Part shown: one piece after another, positions 55,902 to 64,000 of the stretch
Position numbering within the stretch: position 1 is the stretch's first letter
Layout: each line of letters starts with the position of its first letter
Assembly (NCBI RefSeq): GCF_000768315.1
Contig: NZ_AQQX01000002.1
Span: 372,001 to 436,000 of the forward strand
DNA length: 64,000 nucleotides
Direction of reading: 5' to 3'
DNA from: Pseudooceanicola atlanticus
Lineage (GTDB): Bacteria > Pseudomonadota > Alphaproteobacteria > Rhodobacterales > Rhodobacteraceae
The notes under the pieces: generated by a model
The model's database searches: none
What the model saw: the letters and a program-made list of their open reading frames with translations, nothing else
What the model was told of the DNA's origin: nothing
Made by a program: the position numbers and the translations under genes

Positions 55902-56039
55902 ATGAAGAACCGTGGCATCCTGATACTGGGACTTGTCCTCCTCTGCACCCTGCCCGTCCTCGATACCCTCCTGGACGAGAACACATCGCACCGCACCGTG
56001 CGGCTCGATACCCCCTTCTCGCAGACGCAGAACAACTGA
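55902..56039 (+). CDS. 45-residue single-span membrane protein
   Basis: The frame encodes MKNRGILILGLVLLCTLPVL followed by a polar tail (DTLLDENTSHRTVRLDTPFS) and ends QTQNN. One membrane helix or an uncleaved signal anchor. No clear Shine-Dalgarno is visible because the perfect inverted repeat occupies that position. Codon usage is in line with the neighbours. Function unknown. Confidence 0.5.
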   Translation: MKNRGILILGLVLLCTLPVLDTLLDENTSHRTVRLDTPFSQTQNN

Positions 56040-56138
56040 GCCGACCGGCCGCATAGCGGCCGGCGCGCGCTCCCAAGCCCCGCCTTTCACGACACCGGCA
56101 GGCCGCACCGGGCCGCCATGACCCGTCGTCGTGCCTGA

Positions 56139-57632
56139 TTATCCTGCGTGAATCACACCCCAGCGTTGCAGCAGCGCCTGCTGCAGCAACCGTGACCGCC
56201 GCGCCCACGCACGACCACCCGCGGGGCGTTCCCGCTCCGCCTCGCTCAGCGCGTCGCGGCGCGGTATGTCGGCGGTCAGGATGGCAAAGGCCATGTCCCG
56301 CCCGTCCGGCATCTCTGCATAGCCCGCCAGGGTCGAGACAAAGTTCAACGTCCCGGTCTTGGCCACCACATCCAGCGGATGGTCGGGCATCACCTTGTAA
56401 TCGCGGTTGCGCATGTCGATGGTCTTCAGCAGTGGCCGCAATTCCGCGCGGGCCAGCGGCGTCGACAGCGCGCGGACCAGGTCTTCCACCGTGGTCCGCG
56501 ACCGGTCGCCCAGCCCCGAATGATCCACGAAATCGGTATCCGTCAGGCCCAGCCGTTCGCGCGCCCAATCCGACATCCGCCGCGCCGAGGCCTCAAGCGT
56601 CGCCGCCCGCCCCGACAGGCCCGCCGTCGCGGCCAGCCCGACCATCTCTGCGGTGATGTTGGTGGAATAGAGCAGCATGTCCCGCAGGATGTAGCGCATC
56701 GGCTCGCTCTCGCGCTCCGCCACGACGCGGCCCTGCGGCAGGACCTGCGTCACCCGCGGCGTTTCCAGCACGATGCCATACGACCGCATCAGCGTCTGGA
56801 ACACCTCGCCGGCATAGAGTTCGGGCTTGCGCACCGGCAGCCAGCGCGACCCGCCATTGCCCAGCGCGCCCTGCGCCACGGTCCAGTCGTCGCGCCCACC
56901 CTCGTCGGCATAGGTATAGACGGGCCCGGACCGGTCCACGATCCGCATCCGCGCCATGGCAACCTCGGGCCGGTACTTGTCCGACCGCGCATCCATCGTC
57001 ACGCCCCAGCGCCCGCCATCCCGGCGCCATTCGAAATGCACCCGGTTGAAGTTCAGCGCCAGCCCCGAAACCGAGGGGTTGTAGCCCACATGCGGCGGCT
57101 GCAGCACGTCGATCACCTGCGCATAGGGCAGCGCGCCGCCCCAGACGTAGAAATGCCCCTCGACTGCGCGCAGCCCGGTGGCCTTCACCGCCGCGGCCAG
57201 TTCGGCCAGGTCATTGGTCTGCAAGGTCGGATCGCCCCCGCCCTGCAGGATCAGGTCGCCCTTCAGCACCCCATCCTCGATCGGGCCCGTGGCCGTGACC
57301 TGGGTGGCAAACCGATGCTCGGCCCCCAGCACGTCCAGCGCATAAAGCGCGGTCAGCGCCTTGGCCACGCTGGCCGGCGGCAGGGGCAACGTTGGGTTAC
57401 GCGCCTCCAGCAGCTGGGTCTGCGACAGGTCGGCCACGTGGAACGCCGCCTCGCCGGACAGACCGGCCTCGGCGATCATCTCTTCTGCGGTGACGGAGAG
57501 CGGCTTGGTCGAACCCGGACGGGCTTCGGGGCGCTTCGACGTGGCCGGCGGCTGTGCCGCAACGATGGCCGGAACCGCGACGGATGCGGTCAGGCCTGCC
57601 AGAAATAAGCGTCGATCAAAATGCCTTGTCAT
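56139..57632 (-). CDS. dacB: D-Ala-D-Ala carboxypeptidase/endopeptidase, PBP4 (S13)
   Basis: A 497-residue low-molecular-weight PBP: catalytic Ser88 and Lys91 in PPASVAKALTALYALD, S-x-N in LYSTNITAEMVG, and KTG in DVVAKTGTLNFVSTLAG. The N terminus DRRLFLAGLTASVAVPAIVA has a twin-arginine-like pattern (R-R-L-F-L), so export by Tat is possible. It trims or opens peptidoglycan crosslinks in the periplasm. Confidence 0.93.
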   Translation of the reverse strand: MTRHFDRRLFLAGLTASVAVPAIVAAQPPATSKRPEARPGSTKPLSVTAEEMIAEAGLSGEAAFHVADLSQTQLLEARNPTLPLPPASVAKALTALYALDVLGAEHRFATQVTATGPIEDGVLKGDLILQGGGDPTLQTNDLAELAAAVKATGLRAVEGHFYVWGGALPYAQVIDVLQPPHVGYNPSVSGLALNFNRVHFEWRRDGGRWGVTMDARSDKYRPEVAMARMRIVDRSGPVYTYADEGGRDDWTVAQGALGNGGSRWLPVRKPELYAGEVFQTLMRSYGIVLETPRVTQVLPQGRVVAERESEPMRYILRDMLLYSTNITAEMVGLAATAGLSGRAATLEASARRMSDWARERLGLTDTDFVDHSGLGDRSRTTVEDLVRALSTPLARAELRPLLKTIDMRNRDYKVMPDHPLDVVAKTGTLNFVSTLAGYAEMPDGRDMAFAILTADIPRRDALSEAERERPAGGRAWARRSRLLQQALLQRWGVIHAG

Positions 57633-57694
57633 GGCGACACGTTAAGCGCCAAATCCCGCTCCGCTCAAGAGGCTGCAACGCCCTATTGAACACC

Positions 57695-58297
57695 TTATCG
57701 CGACCAGTCACCCCGATTTCGCAGGATTGTAGACGAAAGCGAAACCATTGGCACGTTCACGAAACACCAGGCCGGCGTTTCGGCATGACCCAAAAGATGC
57801 GAGGACCGACCCGCCAGCCGGTACTCCCTGTAGAACCGCGCCGCCTTGGACATCCGCGCCGAGATCCGGTCGCCCGGTCGCGCCAGCACGCCCACCGGCA
57901 CGTTCTCCATGATCCAGCGCCAATCCTGCCACTGATCCAGCTGCGCCAGGTTGTCCGCCCCCATCAGCCAGACGAACCGCGTCCGCGGATACAGATGCAC
58001 GATCCGGTGCAGCGTCTCTGCGGTATAGCGCGTGCCCAGCACCGCCTCTATGCCGGTGATCTCAACCGCCGGATGGTCGATCACGTCCCGCGCCCGGGCA
58101 ATCCTGTCCGCCATCGGCGCAGGCTGTCGCGCCTTCAGCGGGTTACCGGGGCTCACCAGCCACCATACCCGGTCCAGCCCGAACAATTGCAGCGCCTCGC
58201 GGGTGATATGCGCATGACCGTCATGGGCCGGATCGAAAGACCCGCCCAGCAATCCGATCACTTGCCCGGGGGCCGCATGGGGTATCGCGTAACGCAT
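57695..58297 (-). CDS. nadD: Nicotinate-nucleotide adenylyltransferase
   Basis: A 200-residue nucleotidyltransferase: [19 protein letters not shown] (nucleotide-binding motif with H-x-x-H) at about 14-32, [16 protein letters not shown], and [11 protein letters not shown] near the C terminus (S-S-T-x-x-R). It makes nicotinate adenine dinucleotide for NAD synthesis. ATG 58297 gives the normal length; a longer frame runs into the dispersed repeat upstream. The usual partner rsfS is not adjacent. Confidence 0.95.
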   Translation of the reverse strand: MRYAIPHAAPGQVIGLLGGSFDPAHDGHAHITREALQLFGLDRVWWLVSPGNPLKARQPAPMADRIARARDVIDHPAVEITGIEAVLGTRYTAETLHRIVHLYPRTRFVWLMGADNLAQLDQWQDWRWIMENVPVGVLARPGDRISARMSKAARFYREYRLAGRSSHLLGHAETPAWCFVNVPMVSLSSTILRNRGDWSR

Positions 58298-58349
58298 GCC
58301 TTCGCCATATCCGAGAAAAGGAAGAACCCCAAGGCCCTGCGCGCGCGGC

Positions 58350-58403
58350 CCCTGTTTCATCTGGCCGACCAATATCCCGGGAGGTCCGGAGGGCAGAGCC
58401 CTC
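58350..58403 (-). repeat. Dispersed intergenic repeat, copy I
   Basis: On the minus strand: GGAGGGCTCTGCCCTCC, then CTCCCGGGATATTGGTCGGC and CAGATGAAACAGGGG. Nearly the same as copy G. It lies between the AI-2E-family gene and nadD. Confidence 0.85.
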
Positions 58404-58432
58404 CGCCACACCGCCCGCAACAGGCGTGGACG

Positions 58433-59587
58433 TCAAAGCCGGGGCGGCTTCTCCGCCCCCAGGAAGCGGCCCAGGAAATCCAGCGCTGGCAGGTTGTCAC
58501 AGACGACCTTCAACCCGACCAGGAAGGGCACCGCCATCAGCGCACCCGCAACGCCCCACAGCCAGGCCCAGAAGATCACCGCGACGAAAACGGCCGCCGC
58601 GTTCAGGCTCAGGTGCCGGCCGACCAGCACCGGCGTCACCATCTGCCCCTCGATCGAGGTCAGCAGCAGGTAGACCGCCGGCGGCACCAGCATCGCACCC
58701 GCCGTTTCGAAGGTGATCAGCGACACCGCCGCCACGGCCACCACGCCAATCATCGCGCCCAGGTAAGGCAGGTAGTTCAACAGGAAGGCCGCGACGCCCC
58801 AGACATGGGCATAGGGCATCCCGATCGCATGCATGCTCAGCCCGATACACAGGCCCAGCGCCGCGTTGATGACCGTGATCGCCCCCAGGTAGCGCGAGAT
58901 CTGCCGCTCGATGTCATGCGACACTCGTAACGCCCGTTTCTTGTCCTGCATCCGGGAAAAACTCTGCACCAGCTTGCGCTGGAACATGTCGCCCGAGGCC
59001 AGCAGGAACATCGCCAGGATCAGCGCGATCACCAGCGCAGTCCCCGTCCCCGCCAGGGAGGACAGCGCCGTTTCCACCATGCCCGGCTCGTCCACCAGCA
59101 CCGTGGTCACATCGTCTTCATTTTCGGGGGTCGCAGGGTCATCGCCACCGCCGCCCTTGGCCAGCTCCTGCATGTCCTCTTCGGCTTCCTGCACCTGGCG
59201 CAGCTTGTCCCGCACGTAGTCCAGCTTGCCCTCGGCCGAGGCCCGCACCTCCGGCAGGGTCTCCACCAGGTTCGAGGCCGGGCCACTCAGCATGTAAAGC
59301 CCAAAGCCCGATCCCAGCCCGATACTCGAGATCAGCACGATCGCCGCCACCCCGGCCGGCACGCCAATCTTGCGCAGCCACCGCACCAGAGGCGACAGCG
59401 TCAGCGCGATCAGGAAGCCCAGCACGATGGGCAGGATGACATCCTTGGCCATCGAAATCGACCAGAAGAAGAACAGGATCAGGATCCCGCCCAGCAGATA
59501 TTCAATCCGGTGAAGCGATTCCAGGCGGAGGGTCTCCGCCGGCTCCTCTTCGATCTCGCTGGCTTCGCTTGCTGGCTGACCGTCCAC
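58433..59587 (-). CDS. AI-2E transporter-family (PerM/UPF0118) membrane protein
   Basis: A protein of about 384 residues with the family layout: paired N-terminal helices (SISMAKDVILPIVLGFLIAL, TLSPLVRWLRKIGVP), a periplasmic loop, and a conserved C-terminal half (LNYLPYLGAMIGVV, TSIEGQMVTPVLVGR, LNAAAVFVAVIFWAWLWGV). An acidic insertion at about residues 175-200 is distinctive. No ATG fits well: GTG at 59587 preceded by AAGGGG is preferred, though ATGs at 59677 and 59722 would lengthen it. Despite the name, substrates are diverse. Confidence 0.87.
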   Translation of the reverse strand: MDGQPASEASEIEEEPAETLRLESLHRIEYLLGGILILFFFWSISMAKDVILPIVLGFLIALTLSPLVRWLRKIGVPAGVAAIVLISSIGLGSGFGLYMLSGPASNLVETLPEVRASAEGKLDYVRDKLRQVQEAEEDMQELAKGGGGDDPATPENEDDVTTVLVDEPGMVETALSSLAGTGTALVIALILAMFLLASGDMFQRKLVQSFSRMQDKKRALRVSHDIERQISRYLGAITVINAALGLCIGLSMHAIGMPYAHVWGVAAFLLNYLPYLGAMIGVVAVAAVSLITFETAGAMLVPPAVYLLLTSIEGQMVTPVLVGRHLSLNAAAVFVAVIFWAWLWGVAGALMAVPFLVGLKVVCDNLPALDFLGRFLGAEKPPRL

Positions 59588-59695
59588 GTCCGTCCCCTTT
59601 TGCACCGGGTTCAACGCCGCACCCCCGCAACGGTTCCGGAATCCCCCACCGCCGCACCGATTTTCGGCATTTCCCATCGGAAAACAGCCAAGGAC

Positions 59696-59717
59696 TGAAT
59701 TTGTAGCGATAAATTCA
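59696..59717. promoter_or_regulatory. Dyad between divergent permease genes
   Basis: TGAATTT-GTAGCGAT-AAATTCA has perfect 7-bp arms and lies in the 368-base gap between the divergent AI-2E-family gene (start 59587) and the YfcC gene (start 59956). No gene is visible in the rest of the gap (59588-59955). It is a candidate operator for either side. Confidence 0.45.
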
Positions 59718-59955
59718 ACCATGACACTTTATCAAAGGCGCATTCTTCGTGCAGGTTTAACCTAGGCATCGCCGCTTCGCCGCGCAACGGGGCCGGCTTG
59801 CCCGCCATCACTGGCAGATGGCCGAGACCGATGCGTCCCCCCCGCCGGGTCCCCTCTCCGGCGGGCAGGATCGCCTCCCCCAATCCTCCGGTCTCCCTCG
59901 AAATCGCGGCCCCTGTTCCCCCGCGACACAGCGAACTCCCGAAAGGAGCGTAACG

Positions 59956-61383
59956 ATGACTGATACGACGGACAGTGCCACCAAGCGGAAATGGCAATTC
60001 CCCGATCCGATGGTGATGATCTTCTACATCCTGCTGCTGGCCAGCCTGCTGACGCTGATCGTGCCCGCAGGGTCCTATGACCGCGAAGAGGTGAACGGCG
60101 CCACCCGCGTCGTGCCCGACAGCTTCGCCTATACCGACAGCGACGGGGCGTTCTCATTCGGCGGGGTGATCGACTTCCTGTTTTCGATCTTCGTGTCGAT
60201 CCCGCGCGGCCTGCTGGATGCCGCCCCCTACCTGTTCATCGTCTTCATCGCGGGCGGGCTGTTCCACACGATGACGAAAAGCCACGCGATGGAACATGCC
60301 ATCGGCACCATGGTGAAGCATATCGGCATGGAACGGCGCGGCCTGATCGTCTGGATCGGGACGTATCTCTACGGACTCTTCGGCATCGCCGTCGGGTTCG
60401 AGAACAACATCGCCCTCGTGCCCGTCGCCATGATCATCTCGGCCACGATCGGCTATGGCAATGTCGTCGGCGTCTGCATGGCCGTCGGCGGGATCGGCAT
60501 CGGCTTTGCCCTGTCGCCGATCAACCCCTACACGGTCGGCGTGTCCCAGACGATCGCGGAACTGCCGCTCTTCTCCGGCGCGATCTACCGCTTCATCCTG
60601 TGCATGGCCTCGCTCACCCTGCTGGCGCTCTACATCAACCACTACGTGGTCAAGCTGAAGGATGCGCAGCCCTCGTCCGAGGACGAATCCGGCCTGACCA
60701 AGGACATTTCCGAATATTACATGCGCAAGAGCGACAAGATCATCATCGGCGCCTTCGCCCTGGGGATCGTCGTCATCGCCGTCTGTTCCTACCTCTCGGG
60801 CACCGGCGCGCTTGGCCGGTCGTGGTACATCAACGAAATCGCGGCCGTCTTCCTGATCGTGTCCGTCGTCGCTGCCATCGCCAGCGGGATGAGCGCGAAC
60901 GACTATGTCGCCAACATGGTCGAAGGCGCCTCCAAGGTCACCGGCGGCGCGCTGGTCATCGGTCTGGCCGCCTCGATCAAGATCATGCTCGACGATGGCG
61001 GCATCATCGACACGATCATCTACGGGCTGAACGCAACAGCCCAGGCCGTGCCGCTGCAATTGCTGGCGCCGGTGATGAGCGTGATCCAGGGCGTCATCAA
61101 CTTCTTCGTGCCCTCCGGCTCGGGTCAGGCGCTCGTGACCATGCCGATCCTCGTGCCGCTGGCGGACCTGACCGGGATGACCCGGCAGCTGATGATCATG
61201 GCCTTCCAGGTGGGCGACGGGTTGACCAACCTGATCGTGCCGACCTCGGGCGGGACGCTGGCGATGCTGGCGCTCGGCGGGGTCAGCTACCCGCTCTGGA
61301 TCAAGGTGTTCATGCCCTTCATGATCGCCGTCTACATCCTGTGCTTCGCCTTCCTGATCATGGGCCACTACATCGGCTATTGA
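59956..61383 (+). CDS. YfcC-family membrane transporter
   Basis: A 475-residue protein with about 11-12 hydrophobic segments. The KWQFPDPMVMIFYILLLASL start, LTLIVPAGSYDRE, ENNIALVPVAMIISATIGYG, and the paired re-entrant-like segments ending NFFVPSGSGQALVTMPIL and TNLIVPTSGGTLAMLAL are typical of the YfcC/ArcD-like group of basic amino acid or peptide transporters. AAGGAG lies 7 bases before the ATG. The actual substrate is unknown. Confidence 0.88.
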   Translation: MTDTTDSATKRKWQFPDPMVMIFYILLLASLLTLIVPAGSYDREEVNGATRVVPDSFAYTDSDGAFSFGGVIDFLFSIFVSIPRGLLDAAPYLFIVFIAGGLFHTMTKSHAMEHAIGTMVKHIGMERRGLIVWIGTYLYGLFGIAVGFENNIALVPVAMIISATIGYGNVVGVCMAVGGIGIGFALSPINPYTVGVSQTIAELPLFSGAIYRFILCMASLTLLALYINHYVVKLKDAQPSSEDESGLTKDISEYYMRKSDKIIIGAFALGIVVIAVCSYLSGTGALGRSWYINEIAAVFLIVSVVAAIASGMSANDYVANMVEGASKVTGGALVIGLAASIKIMLDDGGIIDTIIYGLNATAQAVPLQLLAPVMSVIQGVINFFVPSGSGQALVTMPILVPLADLTGMTRQLMIMAFQVGDGLTNLIVPTSGGTLAMLALGGVSYPLWIKVFMPFMIAVYILCFAFLIMGHYIGY

Positions 61384-61396
61384 TCTGGCGTGCCCT

Positions 61397-61427
61397 CTGC
61401 GCGGCCCGCCACGCCCGGGCCGCGCAG
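61397..61427 (+). terminator. Hairpin after the YfcC-family gene
   Basis: CTGCGCGGCCC and GGGCCGCGCAG form a perfect 11-bp stem 13 bases after the stop. No T-tract follows, so it may be an RNA-stabilising or Rho-linked structure rather than an intrinsic terminator. Confidence 0.5.
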
Positions 61428-61536
61428 CCCCCGAATGACCCAGCATGAAAAGGCCCTGCGGCCCCTACGGCGATTGCCCCGCCCCACCGCTTTCGGTATG
61501 GGAGGCGAAACGCGTTCAAGCTGACGGAGTATCAAC

Positions 61537-63192
61537 ATGGCCGCCTATCAATATGTCTACCACATGTCCGGCGTCTCCAAGACCTACCCGGGTGGCAAGA
61601 AATGCTTTGAAAACATCAACCTGAACTTCCTCCCCGGGGTGAAGATCGGGGTCGTCGGCGTCAACGGCGCCGGTAAGTCCACCCTGCTCAAGATCATGGC
61701 CGGCTGGGACAAGGATTTCTCGGGCGAAGCCTGGCATGCCGAAGGCGCCAAGGTCGGCTACCTGCCGCAGGAACCGGAACTCGACGCCAGCCTCGACGTG
61801 CGCGGCAACGTCATGCTGGGCGTGGCCGAAAAGAAGGCCAAGCTCGATCGGTTCAACGAACTGGCGATGAACTATTCCGACGAAACCGCGGATGAGATGG
61901 CCCAGCTCCAGGACGAGATCGACAGCCAGAACCTGTGGGATCTCGACGCCCAGATCGACATCTCGATGGAGGCGCTGCGCTGCCCCCCCGACGATGCCGA
62001 CGTGACCACCCTGTCGGGCGGTGAACGCCGCCGCGTCGCCCTGTGCAAGCTGCTGCTGGAACAGCCCGACATGCTGCTGCTGGACGAACCGACCAACCAC
62101 CTGGACGCGGAAACCATCGCCTGGCTGCAACAGCACCTGATCGACTACAAGGGCACCATCCTGATCGTCACCCACGACCGCTACTTCCTGGATGACATCA
62201 CCGGCTGGATCCTCGAACTCGACCGCGGCCGCGGCATCCCCTACGAGGGCAACTACTCCTCCTGGCTGGAACAGAAGGCCAAGCGGCTGGAACGCGAAGC
62301 CAAGGAAGACAAGGCCCAGCAGAAGACGCTCCAGCGCGAGCTTGACTGGATGCGCCAGGGCGCCAAAGCCCGGCAGGCCAAGTCCAAGGCCCGTATCCAG
62401 GCCTACGAGGAACTGGCCAACCAGTCCGAACGCGAAAAGATCACCCGCGCCCAGATCGTGATCCCCGCCGGCCAGCGGCTCGGCTCCAAGGTGATCGAGG
62501 TCGAGGGCCTGAAAAAGGCCATGGGCGACAAGCTCCTGATCGAGAACCTGTCCTTCTCCCTGCCGCCGGGCGGCATCGTCGGTGTGATCGGCCCCAACGG
62601 CGCCGGCAAATCCACTCTGTTCAAGATGCTGACCGGGCAGGAACAGCCCGACGAGGGCAGCATCGAATTCGGCGACACGGTCGAACTGTCCTATGTCGAC
62701 CAGTCCCGCGACGACCTGGCCGATGGCGACACCGTCTGGGAGGCGATCACCGGCGGCGCCGAGATCATCCAGCTGGGCGACGCCCAGGTGAATTCCCGCG
62801 CCTATTGCTCGTCCTTCAACTTCAAGGGCGGCGACCAGCAGAAGAAGGTCAACCTGCTGTCGGGCGGTGAACGCAACCGCGTCCACATGGCCCGCCTGCT
62901 GAAATCCGGCGGCAACGTGCTGCTGCTCGACGAACCGACCAACGATCTCGACGTGGAAACCCTCCGCGCCCTCGAGGACGCCCTGACCGAGTTCGCCGGC
63001 TGCGCCGTGGTGATCTCCCACGACCGGTTCTTCCTCGACCGCATCTGCACGCACATCCTCGCCTTCGAGGGCGACGCCCATGTCGAATGGTTCGAAGGCA
63101 ACTTCGAGGATTACGAGGAAGACAAGAAACGCCGCCTCGGCCCCGACGCGCTGGAACCCAAGCGGATCAAGCACAAGAAATTCGTGCGCTGA
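61537..63192 (+). CDS. ettA: Energy-dependent translational throttle protein EttA (ABC-F)
   Basis: A 551-residue ABC-F ATPase with two nucleotide-binding domains: Walker A GVNGAGKST (41-49) and GPNGAGKST; signatures LSGGERRRVALCKLL and LSGGERNRVHMARLL; Walker B LLLLDEPTNHLD and LLLDEPTNDLD. The EttA arm insertion sits in the first domain, and a charged linker (EQKAKRLEREAKEDKAQQKT) joins the two. It binds the ribosomal E site and gates elongation by ATP/ADP level. Confidence 0.95.
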   Translation: MAAYQYVYHMSGVSKTYPGGKKCFENINLNFLPGVKIGVVGVNGAGKSTLLKIMAGWDKDFSGEAWHAEGAKVGYLPQEPELDASLDVRGNVMLGVAEKKAKLDRFNELAMNYSDETADEMAQLQDEIDSQNLWDLDAQIDISMEALRCPPDDADVTTLSGGERRRVALCKLLLEQPDMLLLDEPTNHLDAETIAWLQQHLIDYKGTILIVTHDRYFLDDITGWILELDRGRGIPYEGNYSSWLEQKAKRLEREAKEDKAQQKTLQRELDWMRQGAKARQAKSKARIQAYEELANQSEREKITRAQIVIPAGQRLGSKVIEVEGLKKAMGDKLLIENLSFSLPPGGIVGVIGPNGAGKSTLFKMLTGQEQPDEGSIEFGDTVELSYVDQSRDDLADGDTVWEAITGGAEIIQLGDAQVNSRAYCSSFNFKGGDQQKKVNLLSGGERNRVHMARLLKSGGNVLLLDEPTNDLDVETLRALEDALTEFAGCAVVISHDRFFLDRICTHILAFEGDAHVEWFEGNFEDYEEDKKRRLGPDALEPKRIKHKKFVR

Positions 63193-63255
63193 TCCCCTCG
63201 CGCCGATGCTGGGCGGCCCGACCGCCTGGTAAATCGCGCACGCACAGTCTCAAAC

Positions 63256-63286
63256 GCAAAAACGCCGCCCCGGATCGGGGCGGCGT
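63256..63286 (-). terminator. Intrinsic terminator for the DUF4168 gene
   Basis: AACGCCGCCCCG and CGGGGCGGCGTT form a perfect 12-bp stem with a GAT loop (63261-63287). On the minus strand it runs into a GTTTTTGCGTTTG tail, fitting termination of the gene ending at 63335. It lies about 65 bases after the ettA stop and may also serve it. Confidence 0.8.
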
Positions 63287-63334
63287 TCCTGTCCGGACGC
63301 GCTGGAGGTCGCGCCCGGCAGACGATGGGCTGGG

Positions 63335-63772
63335 TTACCCTTCGTCGTTCTGGGTGCCGGGATCCATCCCGACACGTTGCTGCACCATCGCGACCAGTTG
63401 CGCGCGCAGGGATTCGTCTTCCTGGGCGGCGCGGCCGATGGCGTTGTAGGTTTCGACGTCGATGCCTTCGGCGGCTTCGACGGCGCTGACCATCTCGGAA
63501 TTGGCCTGCTGCGCCAGCTCCTGGCGTTCGGCGTCATCCGCCGCGGCCTCGATCTGCGGCATGTAGGTCTGGCGGACCTGCTGCATCTTCACCGTCGCAT
63601 CGGCAAAGCCCGAAAGCTCCGCATCGGTGAAGGACAGTTCGCTCTGCAATTCCTCGGATGCGCCGGCTTCGGGGGCGGTGCTGTCCGCGGCCTGGGCAAA
63701 GGCTGCCACCGGGGACAGGGCCAGCCCTGCCACCATCACACCACGCAGAAGTTTCGATTTCGTATCGGTCAT
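63335..63772 (-). CDS. DUF4168 exported protein
   Basis: A 145-residue protein with a signal peptide (VAGLALSPVAAFAQ) and the DUF4168 pattern of helices: SFTDAELSGFADATVKMQQVRQ and ETYNAIGRAAQEDESLRAQL. Acidic and Ala/Gln rich. Function unknown. GGAGG lies 6 bases upstream of the ATG at 63772, rejecting a longer frame. The rest to 64000 shows no gene. Confidence 0.82.
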   Translation of the reverse strand: MTDTKSKLLRGVMVAGLALSPVAAFAQAADSTAPEAGASEELQSELSFTDAELSGFADATVKMQQVRQTYMPQIEAAADDAERQELAQQANSEMVSAVEAAEGIDVETYNAIGRAAQEDESLRAQLVAMVQQRVGMDPGTQNDEG

Positions 63773-64000
63773 CAGATCCTCCGATCTTCGGTCTGTTCCG
63801 GTCTGGCGCGGGGTCCGCGCCGCTCCCGATCGACCTAAGGGCCCGCCCGGTCTGCACAACCGCCAGCCAACCGAAACAGCGGCACCTCGCTGAAATCGCC
63901 TGCACCGGACGGCGGGGATTTGCTGATACCCACCGCCCCGTTGCCTCGCAAAACAAGCGTCAGCGCCACTTGGCCGAAAACGCACGGGCCCGAAAACATT

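Overview
The window is 64 kb of GC-rich chromosome from an alphaproteobacterium, most likely a Rhodobacteraceae (Roseobacter/Paracoccus group) member. The reasons are a class I lysyl-tRNA synthetase, the amiC-mrcA-prfB block, an NdufS4-type complex I subunit, an RF2 with SPY in place of SPF, a UrtB with a long N-terminal extension, and a conserved beta-helix protein resembling the gene transfer agent head spike of Rhodobacterales. There is one tRNA gene and no insertion sequence, prophage block or CRISPR array.

Layout. 1-1.4 kb: end of a membrane protein, nitroreductase, dtd and a 24-residue membrane peptide. 1.5-7.9 kb: minus-strand urea ABC transporter operon urtABCDE with no urease genes beside it. 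8-14.4 kb: small conserved-looking protein with several dyads upstream, alpha/beta hydrolase, an M24 metallohydrolase related to DddP translationally coupled to an isochorismatase-type hydrolase, an AHSA1-type protein and a ferric-reductase-like flavoprotein. 14.6-24.2 kb: a four-gene minus-strand operon of exported proteins. In transcription order it encodes a tetraheme cytochrome c with a DUF4384-like tail, a caspase-like protein with LprI and SH3 domains, a second caspase-like protein with helical repeats, and an M14-like zinc peptidase. 24.4-30.4 kb: tamA-tamB, divergent from that operon. 30.4-36.7 kb: DUF2189 protein, amidase, methionine aminopeptidase, MltB-type transglycosylase, mutarotase-like protein and prfB. 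36.8-42.7 kb: mrcA, amiC and a cobalt-type nitrile hydratase cluster. 42.7-49.9 kb: tRNA-Arg(TCT), NdufS4-like subunit, uvrB, several small proteins, a CtrA-like regulator with a degenerate receiver, and a PNPOx-fold protein. 49.9-64 kb: beta-helix spike-like protein, DUF4864 and DUF4336 proteins, lysK, TerB-like protein, PBP4, nadD, AI-2E-family permease, YfcC-family transporter, ettA and a DUF4168 protein.

The most unusual locus is the exported caspase/cytochrome operon at 14.6-24.2 kb. Two caspase-like proteases with intact His-Cys dyads arose by tandem duplication and then gained different C-terminal domains. They are co-encoded with a tetraheme cytochrome and a putative zinc carboxypeptidase, and all four begin with signal peptides. 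The two caspases and the cytochrome share a short KNFSEV segment; 18 bases of it are identical between the cytochrome gene and the second caspase gene. The suggested role, a periplasmic redox-linked proteolytic or cell-fate module, is inference. The second notable signal is a dispersed intergenic repeat family, at least nine copies in 64 kb. Every copy lies between convergent or co-directional genes and none between divergent starts.

Several genes point to scavenging of organic nitrogen (urea uptake, nitrile hydratase, amidase, isochorismatase-type hydrolase). Others concern envelope building (TamAB, PBP1A, PBP4, AmiC, MltB). All functional calls rest on reading motifs by eye; no database search was run.
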